NCBI GenBank assembly: GCA_900766265.1
Contig: CAAFUS010000013.1
Span: 310,001 to 374,000 of the forward strand
Length of the DNA stretch: 64,000 nucleotides
From: Pseudomonadaceae bacterium
GTDB taxonomy: Bacteria > Pseudomonadota > Gammaproteobacteria > Pseudomonadales > Pseudomonadaceae
Direction of reading: 5' to 3'
Shown: positions 26,886 through 37,759 of the stretch, piece by piece
How the letters are laid out: each line of letters opens with the position of its first letter
Position numbering within the stretch: position 1 is the first letter of the stretch
Notes under the pieces: model-generated
Seen by the model: the letters and a program-made list of their open reading frames with translations, nothing else
What the model was told of the DNA's origin: nothing
Databases searched by the model: none
Position numbers and translations under genes: made by a program

Positions 26886-28743
26886 CCGTAGAACCCTCGC
26901 CACGTGTTTCCCGGTTGCGCGACGCCGCAGCCGGGACACCGCTCCCTTCCAGCGCGGCGTAGGCGGTGCTGCAGAACAACGAGTTCAGCCGCTTCATGTC
27001 CGCGATCAACTCCAGGTGCGCCGAGCTGGTCTCGATGCTCTCCACCACGCGCTGGTGAAGGCGTGCCACATGGGCGTGCGCCAATCGGCGTTCGCTGCGA
27101 CGAAATTCGCGTTTGTGCTCGATCAAGCGGTGGGCGCCCTGCTCGTCTCCCGACAGAAAGACGCTCAGGCCCAGGCGCAGGTTGTCCAGCAACAGCCCGT
27201 GCAGGCTGGTGAGCTCCTGCAGGCCGCTGTCGGAAAACGAGTGGCGTTTAGCGGTCTTCAGGTTGCGCACCTTGCTCAGCATGCGTTCGATGATGTCGCC
27301 GGCATGTTCGAGGTTGATGCTCAGCTCAATGATTTCCGCCCAGCGTCGGCTTTCCTGCTCGGCCAGATCCTCGCGGGGAATCTGCGCCAGGTAGAGCTTG
27401 ACCCCGCAGTAGAGCGCGTCGACATCATCGTCCAGGCGCTGGATCTCGGCCGCCGCCTCGCGATCCTCGTCGTGCAGCACATCCCGCAAATGCAGCAGCA
27501 TGGCTTCGATCATGTCGCCGATGCGCAGGGTCTCGCGCACGGCGTTGGCAAGGGCCAGGCTCGGCGTTTGCAGATCGGAGGGGTCGAGATGGCGTGGCTT
27601 GGCCACGCCGCTGTGGTCGGCCCGATCTGGTAGCAGCCGTTCGCAGAGCGCCGCCATAGGCCGAACGGTCGGCAGCAACAGGATGCAGCGCACACAGTTG
27701 TATGCCAGATGGAAGCCGATCACCTGGGCCTGCGGGCTGATGTCGAGGGCATTCATCCAGGCCACCAGTGGCGCGATGAAGGGCACCACCAGCAGCACGC
27801 CGACGAGCTTGTAGATCAGATTGCCGAGCGCTACGCGGCGGCCGGCAGGCGATTGAACGCTGGCGTTGATCCACGCCAGCACGCCGCTGCCGACCGTGGC
27901 CCCCACCACCACGCCAATCGCCACCGGCAGGCCGATCAGCCCGGCGCTCGCCAGGGTCGCGGTCAGCAGCACCGCGGCCAGGCTCGAATACGACAGCAGG
28001 GCGAACACGCCCCCCACCACCACAGCCAGCAGGGTGTCGCCCGCCAGGGAGGAGAACAGCACCTGCATGCCGCGCGCCTCGGTGATGGGTTCGGCCGCCG
28101 CCACGATCAGCTGCAGCGCCAGCATGATCAGGCCGAGCCCCAGCAGCACGCGCCCGAGCTGGCCGCTGCGCGTCTGCTTGCGCGAAAGGAAGAGGGTCAC
28201 GCCGATCAGCGTCAGTATCGGCGACAGCCAGCTCAGGTCGAGGGTTAGTACGCGGGCCATCAAGGCTGTGCCCACGTCCGCGCCGAGCATGATCGCCAGC
28301 GCAGTGGGTAATGCCATCAGGCCCTGGGAAACGAACGAGGTGGCCAGCAGTGCCGTGGCGTTGCTGCTCTGCACCAACGCCGTGACCCCGATCCCGGCGG
28401 TGAAGGCGATGGGGGCGTTCGCCATGCTGTGGCCGAGCAAACGGCGCAGGTGCGAGCCGTACACCCGCATGATGCCGGTGCGCACGATATGCGTACCCCA
28501 GACCAGCAGGGCGATAGCGGAGAGAAGGTTGAGCAGGGTGAACATACGACGGCTCTCGAAGGCCACCGGCGTGCGGGCAGCCGAAGAACGAATATTTCAG
28601 AAACATGAAGGGTGGACTCGTCCGCCGGCGCGGCGTTCATCTTCTTCGACGGTCGGGCGGCACGAGCGCTGCCCGTCATGGAGCGGCGTCAGGGGGGCGC
28701 GAACTGTTAACCTTAGCCCTCCCGTGCCCGAGCCTGCCCATCC

Positions 28744-31700
28744 ATGCTGACCCTGTACCACGCGCCCGATCTGGAAACCCTCGGCGAGCTGGCGACTACC
28801 TTGCTCGCCCAGCCCCTGAGCGATCCGTTCGCCCCGGCGCGGGTCGTGGTACCGAGCCAGGGGATGGGTCGCTGGCTGACCCTGGAGCTGGCGCGCAAGC
28901 AGGGTATCGCCATGCAGCTCGAGCTGCAGCTGCCGTCCGCCTTCATCTGGGACCTCAGCCGCACGGTGCTGGGCAGCCTGCCGGAGCAGTCGGCCTTCTC
29001 GCCGACGACGCTCACCTGGCGACTCTATGGCTGGTTGTGCGAACCGGCCAATCTGGAACTCGCGCCGCGCCTGGCCCAGTACCTGGACGGCGGCGACGAG
29101 CGTCGGCGGCTCTCCCTGGCGGCGAAGATCGCCGACGTCTTCGACCAGTACCTGCTCTACCGCGACGATTGGCTGGCGGCCTGGGAGCGTGGCGAGACCC
29201 TCGGTCTCGGTGCCGACGAAGCCTGGCAGGCGTTGCTCTGGCGAGAACTGACCCGCGACGGCCATCCGCACCGTGCCCGCCTGCTGGGCGACCTGTTGCA
29301 GCGCCTGTATCGCGACGAGCCATTGGTCGGCCTGCCCGAGCGGCTGCTGGTGTTCGGCATCAGCAGCCTGCCGCCGCACCATCTGCGTGTACTCGACGGC
29401 CTGGCACGGCATATCGAGGTGGTGGTCTGCGCGCTCAACCCGAGTCGTGAGGCCTGGGGTGAGATCCGCGACATTCGCGAGCTGGCCCGACAGCCGGAGA
29501 GCGGCGCCGAAGACTGGTATCTGGATGTCGGCCATCCGCTGCTGGCCAGCCTCGGCAAGCAGGGCCGCGACTTTTTCGATTCGCTGTTCAGCCTGGCGGC
29601 GAGCGAAGGCAGCCAAGAGGTCGGCCTGTATTCCGAGGACGAGGACCTGCGCGACGACAGCCTGCTGCATGCGCTGCAGAACGACATCCTGCGCCTGCGC
29701 ACGCGGTCGCCCGAGGAGCGCCTGAAGCTCGCCGAGGATGACCGCTCGCTGGAGGTGCATATTGCCCATTCGCCGCTGCGCGAGGTGGAGATCCTCCACG
29801 ACCAGCTGCTGGCGCGCTTTGCCAGCGATCCGCACCTTACGCCGGACCAGGTGGTGGTGCTGACGCCCGACATCGAGCGCTACGCCCCCTTCATCGAGGC
29901 GGTGTTCGCCCCGCGCGAGGGCAGCCCGCGGATCCCCTACAGCCTCGCCGACCGCAGCCTACGCGCCGAGGTGCCGCTGATCGAGGCCTTCCTCGAACTC
30001 TTGCTGCTCGCCCAGAGCCGCTTCGCCGCCGAGGAAATCCTCGCCTGGCTGGAGCAGCCGGCCATCGCACGGCGCGCCGGCATCGAAAACGAAGACCTGC
30101 CGCTGGTGCGCGACTGGCTGCGCGAAGCCGGGGTGCGCTGGGGCCGCGACGGCAGCCAGCGGGCACGCCTGGGCCTGCCGGAGGAGTCAGCCTTCACCTG
30201 GCGCCAGGGGCTGGACCGCCTGCTGCTGGGCTTCGCCGCACCGCCGCAACTGGCCGGCGAACGTGCGCCGCTGCTCGGTGAGCATTGGCCGCTTGACGCC
30301 TTGGAAGGCGCGCGCGGGCAGTTGCTCGGAAGGCTGGTGGAGTTCGTCGAACGGCTCGGCTCGCTGGCCGATCAGCTGGCCCGGCCGCGGCCGTTGGCCG
30401 AATGGGCGGATGATCTGCAGGGGCTGATCGATACCCTGTTCGACGAGCGCGAGGCCGGTGAGACCCTGTTGCTGCTGTCCCAGGCCTGCGCCGCCTTGCG
30501 CGATCAGGCCCAGGCCGCAGACCTCGCGCGACCCATCGAACTGGAGTTGGTGCACCAGCAGCTCAGCGCTGCGCTGCAGCAGGGCGGTGGTGCCTCGGGC
30601 TTTCTCACTGGCGCGGTGACCTTCTGTACCATGGTGCCGATGCGCAGTCTGCCGTTCCGCCTGGTCTGCCTGCTCGGTCTGGACGACGGCGCCTTCCCGC
30701 GGCGCACGCCCCCGTCGGGTTTCGACCTGATCGGTCGCCATCCTCGGCGCGGCGACCGTGCGCGGCGCCTGGACGACCGTTACCTGCTGCTTGAGACGCT
30801 GCTCTCGGCGCGCCAGGCGCTGTACCTGTCCTACGTCGGGCGCGACCCGCGCGACAACGCCGAGCTGCCGCCCTCGGTGCTGCTGAGCGAAGTGCTCGAA
30901 GCGGTGGACATGACCGCCGTGCTGGCCGATGGGTCGCGCCCGGTCAGCCAGAAGATCCTCGTGGCTCACCCGCTGCAGCCGTTCTCGCCGCGCAACTTCG
31001 CAAGCGCGCCCTGCGCCGGCTACTCGCTGCCCTGGTTCCGCGCCGCCCAGCGCCTGGCCGAGCCGCCCGATACCCAGCCGCAGCCGTTTGCCAGCCTGCT
31101 CGCCGAACCTGATGAGGCCTGGCTGACGATCGAGCCGTCGCAGTTGTTGCAGTGCTTCCGCCATCCGGCGCGCTTCCTGCTCGAGCAGCGCCTCGGCCTG
31201 CGCCTGGCCGACGACCAGGAGGCGCTCGCCAGCGACGAGCCGTTCGATCTGGAGTTGCCCGCCTGGAACGGCCTGCGGCGCCTGACGCTTCAGGCCATGG
31301 AGCACGGCTGGAGCGACGAGGAGGAGCGGCGCATGGCCTGCGCCGCCGGCTGGCTGCCCACCGGCGAGCTGGGGCAGGCGCTGTGGGGCAAGCTGCGCGG
31401 CCCGGTGCGTGCCTTTGCGCCGCGGCTGTTCGAATTGCGCCCCGAGGCGGTGCCCGAGCCGCTGGCAGTGGACATCACCCTGGCCGGCGTGCGGGTGCAC
31501 GGCTGGCTCGACGGCGTGACGCCGGGCGGGCTGTTCGGCTGGAAGCTCGGCCGACTCGGCGAATGGGACCTGCCGCCGTTCTGGCTGCGACACCTCTTGC
31601 TCAACCTGTCCGCCACGCCGGAAGTCGAGCGCCACAGCCTGATGCTCTCGCCGGCAGGCGACTGGCAGCTGGGCCCGTTGGCCAATGCCGCTGAGCTGCT

Positions 31701-32013
31701 CGAACCCTGGCTCGTCGCCTACCGCAGCGCTATCCGCGAGCCGCTGCCGTTGCTCCCACGCAGCAGTTATGCCTTCGCCCGCGGTTACCGCAAGCCGAGT
31801 CGTGGCAGCGAGCCCCTCGATTGCGCCCGCAAGCGCGCCCGCGACGCCTGGTTGGGTGCCGAATTCAGCCCCATCCCCGCCGAGTCCGAGGATCCGTGGA
31901 ACGCCTTGGCGTTTCGTGACCGCGACCCGCTGGACGAGCGCTTCGAAACCCTTGCCGAGCGGCTGATCGGCCCGGCGCTGGATGCCCTGGCCGACGAGGA
32001 GCCAGAAGAATGA
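28744..32013 (+). CDS. recC: Exodeoxyribonuclease V subunit gamma RecC
   Basis: The 1089-residue protein has the RecC fold: an inactive SF1-like helicase scaffold with VVVPSQGMGRWLTLELA near residue 38, GISSLPPHHLRVLDGLA near 205, and FCTMVPMRSLPFRLVCLLGLDDGAFPR near 635. RecC holds RecB and RecD together, recognises Chi and splits the duplex at broken ends. The length is close to that of E. coli RecC (about 1,120). The stop overlaps recB by four bases (ATGA), the first tie in the recCBD operon. A weak promoter region of about 200 bases separates it from yjbB. Confidence 0.95.
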   Translation: MLTLYHAPDLETLGELATTLLAQPLSDPFAPARVVVPSQGMGRWLTLELARKQGIAMQLELQLPSAFIWDLSRTVLGSLPEQSAFSPTTLTWRLYGWLCEPANLELAPRLAQYLDGGDERRRLSLAAKIADVFDQYLLYRDDWLAAWERGETLGLGADEAWQALLWRELTRDGHPHRARLLGDLLQRLYRDEPLVGLPERLLVFGISSLPPHHLRVLDGLARHIEVVVCALNPSREAWGEIRDIRELARQPESGAEDWYLDVGHPLLASLGKQGRDFFDSLFSLAASEGSQEVGLYSEDEDLRDDSLLHALQNDILRLRTRSPEERLKLAEDDRSLEVHIAHSPLREVEILHDQLLARFASDPHLTPDQVVVLTPDIERYAPFIEAVFAPREGSPRIPYSLADRSLRAEVPLIEAFLELLLLAQSRFAAEEILAWLEQPAIARRAGIENEDLPLVRDWLREAGVRWGRDGSQRARLGLPEESAFTWRQGLDRLLLGFAAPPQLAGERAPLLGEHWPLDALEGARGQLLGRLVEFVERLGSLADQLARPRPLAEWADDLQGLIDTLFDEREAGETLLLLSQACAALRDQAQAADLARPIELELVHQQLSAALQQGGGASGFLTGAVTFCTMVPMRSLPFRLVCLLGLDDGAFPRRTPPSGFDLIGRHPRRGDRARRLDDRYLLLETLLSARQALYLSYVGRDPRDNAELPPSVLLSEVLEAVDMTAVLADGSRPVSQKILVAHPLQPFSPRNFASAPCAGYSLPWFRAAQRLAEPPDTQPQPFASLLAEPDEAWLTIEPSQLLQCFRHPARFLLEQRLGLRLADDQEALASDEPFDLELPAWNGLRRLTLQAMEHGWSDEEERRMACAAGWLPTGELGQALWGKLRGPVRAFAPRLFELRPEAVPEPLAVDITLAGVRVHGWLDGVTPGGLFGWKLGRLGEWDLPPFWLRHLLLNLSATPEVERHSLMLSPAGDWQLGPLANAAELLEPWLVAYRSAIREPLPLLPRSSYAFARGYRKPSRGSEPLDCARKRARDAWLGAEFSPIPAESEDPWNALAFRDRDPLDERFETLAERLIGPALDALADEEPEE

Positions 32014-35000
32014 AACTCGACCTGCTCGACTCTTCCTTCGACGGTCGCTCGCTGATCGAGGCCAGCGCCGGCACCGGCAAGACCTGGACGCTGACGGCGC
32101 TCTATGCCCGGCTCCTGTTGGAGCGCCAGCTCTCGGTGGGGCAGATCCTGGTGGTCACCTATACCACCGCCGCCACCGCCGAGCTGCGCGAGCGCATCCG
32201 CGCGCGGTTGGCCGAGTTGTTGGCCGTTTATGACGGCACGCCGAGCGATGACGACTTCCTTAATCGCCTCCATGCGCGCTACCCGGACGAAGCCTCGCGG
32301 CGGCGCCTGCTGCTGGCGGTGCACGGCTTCGACGAGGCGGCGATTTTCACCATCCACGGCTTCTGCCAACGCGCCCTTCAGGATGCGGCCTTCGAGGCGG
32401 GCGGTGACTTCGACAGCGAGCTGACCGCCGACGACCGCGAGATCATCGATGCCTTGCTTGCCGATGCCTGGCGCAGCGAGCTGGCCGACGCGGATCCGGC
32501 CTGGGCGCGTTTCCTGGCCAAGAGCCGGATCACGCCGATGTGGTTGCGCCAGCGTTTGCGCAGCCATCTGGGCAAGCCCTACCTGCGTGTCGAACCTCAG
32601 CGCGGGATGGTTGTGGCCGATCTACGTCCGGTCGAAGCGGCCTGGCAGCGCGCCGCGGCGCTCTGGCAGGAGGCCGGCAGGACCTGGGTCGCCGAACTCA
32701 TCGCCCACGACGGGCTCAACCAGAGCACCCACAAACGCATCAAGTTCGAGCCCTGGCGCAGCGAGCTGGAGGCCTATTTCGCCGACCCGGCGGCGATGTT
32801 CGACTTGCCCGAGGGTGCCGCCAAGTTCGGCGTGCGCGCCTTGAGCAAGGCCTGCAAGAAGGGTTTCGAGGCGCCGGTCTGCGAGCTGGCCCATGCGCTC
32901 GACGAGCTGGCCGACCGTGTGGCCGAGGCGCTGCCGGCCGGGAAGCAGCGGCTAATCGCCCTGCAGGTGGCGCTGCTCGAACGGCTCAACCGCGAGTTGC
33001 CCGAGCGCAAGGCGGCGCAGCGACTGCTGGCCTTCGACGACCTGCTCAATCGCCTGGATCAGGCCCTGCGGGGACCGGTGGGCGAAGATCTGGCCGCCTC
33101 GCTGCGCGCCACCTATCCGCTGGCGCTGATCGACGAGTTCCAGGACACCGACCCGATCCAGTACGCCATATTCGACCGCATCTACGCCAAGGGCAGTGAC
33201 GCGTCGCTGTGCTTTGTCGGCGACCCCAAGCAGGCGATCTATGCCTTCCGTGGCGCCGACCTGGCGACCTACATGAAGGCCAAGCAGCAGGCCGATCGCG
33301 AGCCCTTCAATCTGCCCACCAACTACCGTTCCACTCCCGAGCTGATTGCGGCGCTGAACCAGCTGTTCGATCACCCGCAGCCCTTTGCACAGCCGGACCT
33401 GCGCTACCCGCCGGTGGGGGCCGCCGAGAAGCCACGGGCCACGCTGCGGTTGGTAGAGGAGGGCGACGCTGTGCCGCTGTCGCTCGTCTGGCTCGGCGAC
33501 GATCCGCTGGGCAAGGGCGAGGCCGCGCAGCTGGCGGCTGGCGACACCGCACGGCGCATCGCGCTGCAACTGGCTGCGGCTGCACAAGGCCGGGCAGGCT
33601 TCGTTGAGGACGGCGGGCTCACCCCGCTCAAGGGTGGCGATATCGCCGTGCTGGTGGCCAACCACCGCCAGGCCGGAATGATCGCCGACGAGCTGGCTGC
33701 GCGCGGTGTGCCCAGCGTGCGCCGCGGGCGCGACAGCGTCTGGCGCAGCGAAGAGGCCGCCGAGCTGGCCGCGGTGCTCGCCGCCTACGCCGAGCCGGGC
33801 CGCGAAGGGCTGCTGCGCCATGCACTGGCTACGCGTCTGCTGGGCCGGACCGCCGCCGATCTCGCCCGCTGTCGGGACGACCAGCAGCAGTGGGACGCCG
33901 AGCGCGAAGCCGCCGAGCGCTACCACCAGCTCTGGCAGCAGCAGGGTTTCATGCGTGTTTTTCGTGCCTGGCTCGACGAGCAGGCCGTGGCCGAGCGGCT
34001 GCTGGCGCGGGTCGACGGCGAGCGGCGGCTGACCAACTTGCTGCACCTGGGCGAATTGCTGCAAGCCGAAAGCCTGCTGCGGCCAGGGCTCGAGCCGCTG
34101 CTCGCCTGGTTCAATGCCCAGCGCAGCAGTGAAGGCGCGGGCGAGGAAGCCCTGCTGCGCCTGGAAAGCGATGCCGAGCGCGTGCAGATCGTCACCATCC
34201 ACACCAGTAAGGGCCTGGAATACCCGTTGGTGTTCTGCCCGTTCCTCTGGGACGGCAAGCTGCTCGGCAAGAACCGCGACAGCGCCCGCTGCCACAATGC
34301 CGACGGTCAGCCGCTGCTGGACCTGGGCAGCGATGCGCTGGACGACCATCTCGAATGCGCCCGCAAGGAAGTGTTCGCCGAACAGCTGCGCCTGACCTAC
34401 GTCGCGCTGACCCGGGCCCGCGATCGGCTCTGGCTGCACTGGGGGCCGGTGTGCCTGTGCAAGCCGAAGAAGGATGGCAGCCTGGCGGACGAAGGCCTGC
34501 ACAGCAGTGCCCTGGCCTGGCTGCTGCATGGCCGCGAGCTCGATGGAGCCGAGCCGCTGACCGAACTAGGTAACCATCTTGCCGACCTCGACGGTGGCAG
34601 CCTGCGCCTGGCCATCGAGCGGCTGGTGGCGGCGAGCGAAGGTCGCATGGCCTGCCTGCCGCTCGAAGTGCGTGAGGCGAACGCACAGGGGCCGGGCCGG
34701 GCGGCGCCGCCCGAACAGCTGTCGCAGCTCAACCGCAGCCTCTACAGTGCCTGGCGCATCGGCAGCTTCTCCGGTCTCGCGGCGGGCATGCACATGGAGG
34801 CGCCGGACCGCGATGCGTTGGCCATGCCCGACGCCGGCGAACCGGGTACGGGGTTCTTCGCTTTTCCTCGCGGAGCACGGGCCGGCACCTGCCTGCACGC
34901 GATTCTCGAGGACTGGGCGCGCGGCAAAGGTGCTTTGGACGAACTTGTCGAGCCGGCGTTGCAGGCTTACGGGCTGCCGCTGGAGTGGAAGGACATTGCA

Positions 35001-35558
35001 ACGAGCCATTTGCAGCAGGTGCTGGAGACGGACCTGAACGGCGAGGGCCTGACGCTCGCCACGCTGCAATCGGCCAGGCGGCTGCCCGAGCTGGGCTTTA
35101 CCTTCCCGGTCCGGGAACTGGACGTGTCGCGGTTGCGCACGCTGCTGACCGATCCGGCCAACGGCCTGGTCGTGCCCCTGCGCGAAGCGGCGGCACGGCT
35201 GGAGTTCGACAGCCTCAAGGGCTTTCTCAAGGGGTTCATCGACCTGACGTTCGAGCACGACGGGCGCTGGTACATCGCCGACTACAAATCCAATTGGCTC
35301 GGCCCGGATGCGAGTTACTACGGTGGCGAACGGCTGCTACAGGCGCTTGCCGGCGAGCATTACTACTTGCAATACCTGATCTACCTGGTGGCGCTGCGCC
35401 GCTTCCTGCGCCAACGCCTGGTCGATTTCCGCGACGAGCAGCTGGGTGGTGCCTTCTACCTCTTCCTGCGCGGGATGCCCGAGGCCGGCGTCTATTTCGC
35501 CCGCCCGGACGATGCGCTGCTCGATGCGCTGGATCGGCTGTTCGAGGAGGGGCAATGA
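32010..35558 (+). CDS. recB: Exodeoxyribonuclease V subunit beta RecB
   Basis: The 1182-residue protein is a 3'-5' SF1 helicase plus nuclease. Walker A is EASAGTGKTWTL near residue 18, motif II is LALIDEFQDTDPIQY near 370, and the UvrD-C block HTSKGLEYPLVFCPFLW lies near 730. The nuclease domain at the end shows TCLHAILEDW near 965, GFIDLTFEH and IADYKSNWLG near 1080-1095, which supply the His, Asp and Asp-Lys active residues. All catalytic motifs appear intact, so repair activity is expected. It is coupled to recC upstream; the recD start is 232 bases downstream after a REP pair. Confidence 0.96.
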   Translation: MKLDLLDSSFDGRSLIEASAGTGKTWTLTALYARLLLERQLSVGQILVVTYTTAATAELRERIRARLAELLAVYDGTPSDDDFLNRLHARYPDEASRRRLLLAVHGFDEAAIFTIHGFCQRALQDAAFEAGGDFDSELTADDREIIDALLADAWRSELADADPAWARFLAKSRITPMWLRQRLRSHLGKPYLRVEPQRGMVVADLRPVEAAWQRAAALWQEAGRTWVAELIAHDGLNQSTHKRIKFEPWRSELEAYFADPAAMFDLPEGAAKFGVRALSKACKKGFEAPVCELAHALDELADRVAEALPAGKQRLIALQVALLERLNRELPERKAAQRLLAFDDLLNRLDQALRGPVGEDLAASLRATYPLALIDEFQDTDPIQYAIFDRIYAKGSDASLCFVGDPKQAIYAFRGADLATYMKAKQQADREPFNLPTNYRSTPELIAALNQLFDHPQPFAQPDLRYPPVGAAEKPRATLRLVEEGDAVPLSLVWLGDDPLGKGEAAQLAAGDTARRIALQLAAAAQGRAGFVEDGGLTPLKGGDIAVLVANHRQAGMIADELAARGVPSVRRGRDSVWRSEEAAELAAVLAAYAEPGREGLLRHALATRLLGRTAADLARCRDDQQQWDAEREAAERYHQLWQQQGFMRVFRAWLDEQAVAERLLARVDGERRLTNLLHLGELLQAESLLRPGLEPLLAWFNAQRSSEGAGEEALLRLESDAERVQIVTIHTSKGLEYPLVFCPFLWDGKLLGKNRDSARCHNADGQPLLDLGSDALDDHLECARKEVFAEQLRLTYVALTRARDRLWLHWGPVCLCKPKKDGSLADEGLHSSALAWLLHGRELDGAEPLTELGNHLADLDGGSLRLAIERLVAASEGRMACLPLEVREANAQGPGRAAPPEQLSQLNRSLYSAWRIGSFSGLAAGMHMEAPDRDALAMPDAGEPGTGFFAFPRGARAGTCLHAILEDWARGKGALDELVEPALQAYGLPLEWKDIATSHLQQVLETDLNGEGLTLATLQSARRLPELGFTFPVRELDVSRLRTLLTDPANGLVVPLREAAARLEFDSLKGFLKGFIDLTFEHDGRWYIADYKSNWLGPDASYYGGERLLQALAGEHYYLQYLIYLVALRRFLRQRLVDFRDEQLGGAFYLFLRGMPEAGVYFARPDDALLDALDRLFEEGQ

Positions 35559-35566
35559 TGCCGGCC

Positions 35567-35746
35567 ATTCGCGGTCAAGACCGCTCTCGTGGGACGGGGT
35601 GCGGGCATGTTCGATCGGCTGTGGTTCACCACGGCGGTTGTGCGAACAGGGGCGTGATGCGCTCCGGTTGTGTTCGGGATAGATCCCTTACCGAGGCGGC
35701 CTCGCGTTCGTGGGAGCGGTCGGGGGCGCCGAGTCCTGGCCGCGAA
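35567..35746. repeat. REP sequence pair between recB and recD
   Basis: REP1 (35567-35594) contains GCGGTC-AA-GACCGC followed by TCTCGTGGGA. REP2 (35708-35746) is the same element in reverse orientation, with TCGTGGGAGCGGTC at its left end and CCGCGAAT at its right, and a longer loop. The pair is head-to-head inside the recCBD operon. Pseudomonas REP elements are usually extragenic and of this 25-40 base type. Confidence 0.7.
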
Positions 35747-35790
35747 TCGGCCTTGCCGGCATCCCAGTGCCTTAGCTTCAGGAGCGCCCG

Positions 35791-37632
35791 ATGACCTTCG
35801 CCGATGTGCCTTTCGGCCCGCTGGAGCGCGCCTTCGTCGCCAGCCTGCAACGCCTGGAGCCCGATACGCCTGAACCGGTGCTGCTCGCCGCCGCGCTGTG
35901 CTGCGAAGCCCTGTCGTCAGGCGACGTCTGTCTGCCGCTCGGGCGCCTGGCCGGTACACGACCCTGGCCCGACGTCGACCTCGCGTTGCCGCCACTCTCG
36001 GCCTGGAGAGCGCAGCTGGAGGCCTCGCCGCTGATCGGCGCGCCGGACGAATACGCACCGCTCACACTCGTCGGTGACCGACTCTACCTGTCCCGTTACC
36101 AGGCGTATGAACAGCAACTGGCCGAGCGACTGCTCGCCCGCGCGGCGGACGCCCCGGAGGTGGATGAACAGCAACTCAGCGACAGCCTGGCGAGGCTGTT
36201 CGCCTTCAACCAGCAAAGTCCCGACTGGCAGCGCCTCGCGGCGGCCCAGGCGGTGCGTCGGCGGCTGGCTGTGATCTCCGGCGGCCCCGGCACCGGCAAG
36301 ACCACCACCGTGGTGCGGCTGCTCGCGGCGCTGCTGGAGCAGCCCGGCGGTGAGCGCCTGGCCATCGGCCTCGCGGCCCCGACCGGCAAGGCGGCGGCGC
36401 GCATGGCCGAAGCGATCCGCAATGCCAAGGCCGATTTGCCGGTCAGCGACACGGTCAAGGAAGCGCTGCCCGACGAGGCGCGCACCCTGCATCGCCTGCT
36501 CGGCAGTCGAGGCGACAGTCCCAGGGTGCGTCATGATGCAGCCAACCCGCTGGCGCTGGACGTGCTGGTGGTCGACGAAGCGTCCATGGTCGATCTGGCG
36601 CTGATGGCCAAGTTGGTCGTCGCGCTGCCACCCAAGGCGCGCTTGATCCTGCTCGGCGACAAGGACCAGCTCGCAGCGGTAGAAGCCGGTGCGGTATTCG
36701 CTGAACTCTGCGAGGGCCGCGGTTTCGATGACGGGGCGGCCGCCGAGCTGGAGCGCATCACCGGTCAGCCCGTGCCAGTCGAGGCGCCGCGCTCGCGCCT
36801 CGGCGATGCGGTGGTGCTGCTGACCCATAGTCACCGTTTCGCCGGCAACAGCGGTATCGGCGAGCTGGCGCGGCGGATCAACCGTGGCGACGCCAAGGGC
36901 ACTGTGGCGCTGTTGCAGGAAGGCCGTGCGGACCTGGCCTGGAACGCGACGCCCAGCTCGGGAGCGCTGATCGAGCGGCTGGAGCAGGGCTACGGCGCTT
37001 ACCTGCAGGCCGCACGGCAGGCCGATCCGGGTGCGGCGTTCGAGGCCTTCAACGGTTTCCGGGCGCTGACTGCCCAGCGCGAGGGCGCCTTTGGCGTGAC
37101 CGGCATCAACGAGGCGCTGGAAACGCGTTTCAAGCGGCGCCTCGGCATTCCAGCCCGCGAGCGCTGGTATCCCGGCCGTGCGGTGATGGTGCGGCAGAAC
37201 GATTACGCGCTGGGCCTGTTCAACGGTGACATCGGACTGTGCCTGAAAACCGAACACGGCCTGCGGGTGTTCTTCGAGGGAGACGAAGGCTACCGCGGCT
37301 TTGCCCCGGCGCGGTTGCCGAGCCACGACAGCGCTTTCGCCATGACCGTTCACAAGAGCCAGGGCTCGGAATTCGCTGAGGTGCTGCTGGCGTTGCCGGA
37401 ACAACCCAGCCCGCTGTTGACGCGCTCCCTGTTCTACACCGGCATCACCCGCGCCAAGCGCAAGGTCGAGATCTGGGCACTGCCGGCGCGTCTGGCCGAG
37501 GCGGTGACCACGCGTGCCGAGCGTGCCGCAGGGCTTGCACAACGGCTTGCACGGGATGACGCGGCGCAACGACCTTCGGTGGCCTCGACGGGCACGCCCA
37601 ACGCAGCGCCCGATCAACTGAACCTGTTCTAA
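35791..37632 (+). CDS. recD: Exodeoxyribonuclease V subunit alpha RecD
   Basis: The 613-residue protein is a 5'-3' SF1 helicase: Walker A GGPGTGKTTTVVRLL near residue 170, Walker B DVLVVDEASMVDLALM near 255, Q-loop LILLGDKDQLAAVEAGAV near 285, and the late motif FAMTVHKSQGSEFAEVLLALP near 515. It forms the fast motor of RecBCD. The start has an AGGAGC site and lies beyond the REP pair, not overlapping recB as it does in many bacteria. No fusion or frameshift is seen. Confidence 0.95.
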   Translation: MTFADVPFGPLERAFVASLQRLEPDTPEPVLLAAALCCEALSSGDVCLPLGRLAGTRPWPDVDLALPPLSAWRAQLEASPLIGAPDEYAPLTLVGDRLYLSRYQAYEQQLAERLLARAADAPEVDEQQLSDSLARLFAFNQQSPDWQRLAAAQAVRRRLAVISGGPGTGKTTTVVRLLAALLEQPGGERLAIGLAAPTGKAAARMAEAIRNAKADLPVSDTVKEALPDEARTLHRLLGSRGDSPRVRHDAANPLALDVLVVDEASMVDLALMAKLVVALPPKARLILLGDKDQLAAVEAGAVFAELCEGRGFDDGAAAELERITGQPVPVEAPRSRLGDAVVLLTHSHRFAGNSGIGELARRINRGDAKGTVALLQEGRADLAWNATPSSGALIERLEQGYGAYLQAARQADPGAAFEAFNGFRALTAQREGAFGVTGINEALETRFKRRLGIPARERWYPGRAVMVRQNDYALGLFNGDIGLCLKTEHGLRVFFEGDEGYRGFAPARLPSHDSAFAMTVHKSQGSEFAEVLLALPEQPSPLLTRSLFYTGITRAKRKVEIWALPARLAEAVTTRAERAAGLAQRLARDDAAQRPSVASTGTPNAAPDQLNLF

Positions 37633-37715
37633 AGAACGTGCCGCTGAGAGTGGCTCGCGCTGTCCAGCTGCTAGTCTTGTGGACGACAGGCCGGGTTCGC
37701 CCGACCAGAAATACC

Positions 37716-37723
37716 AATAACAA
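37716..37723 (+). promoter_or_regulatory. Candidate Hfq/Crc motif in the leader of the AcoR-like gene
   Basis: AATAACAA is an exact AAYAAYAA match 36 bases before the ATG at 37760. The same eight bases occur in the leader of the PQQ alcohol dehydrogenase that this activator probably controls. Confidence 0.5.
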
Positions 37724-37759
37724 CGCCTGGCCCGCCTCGGCGCCATGTCTGGAGTCACC

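Noticed and set aside
28590..28610. A Pho box upstream of the Na/Pi-cotransporter-like gene
   Set aside because: CCTTCAT-N4-CTGAAAT matches only five of seven bases in each half-site, too weak beside the three clear Pho boxes in this window.
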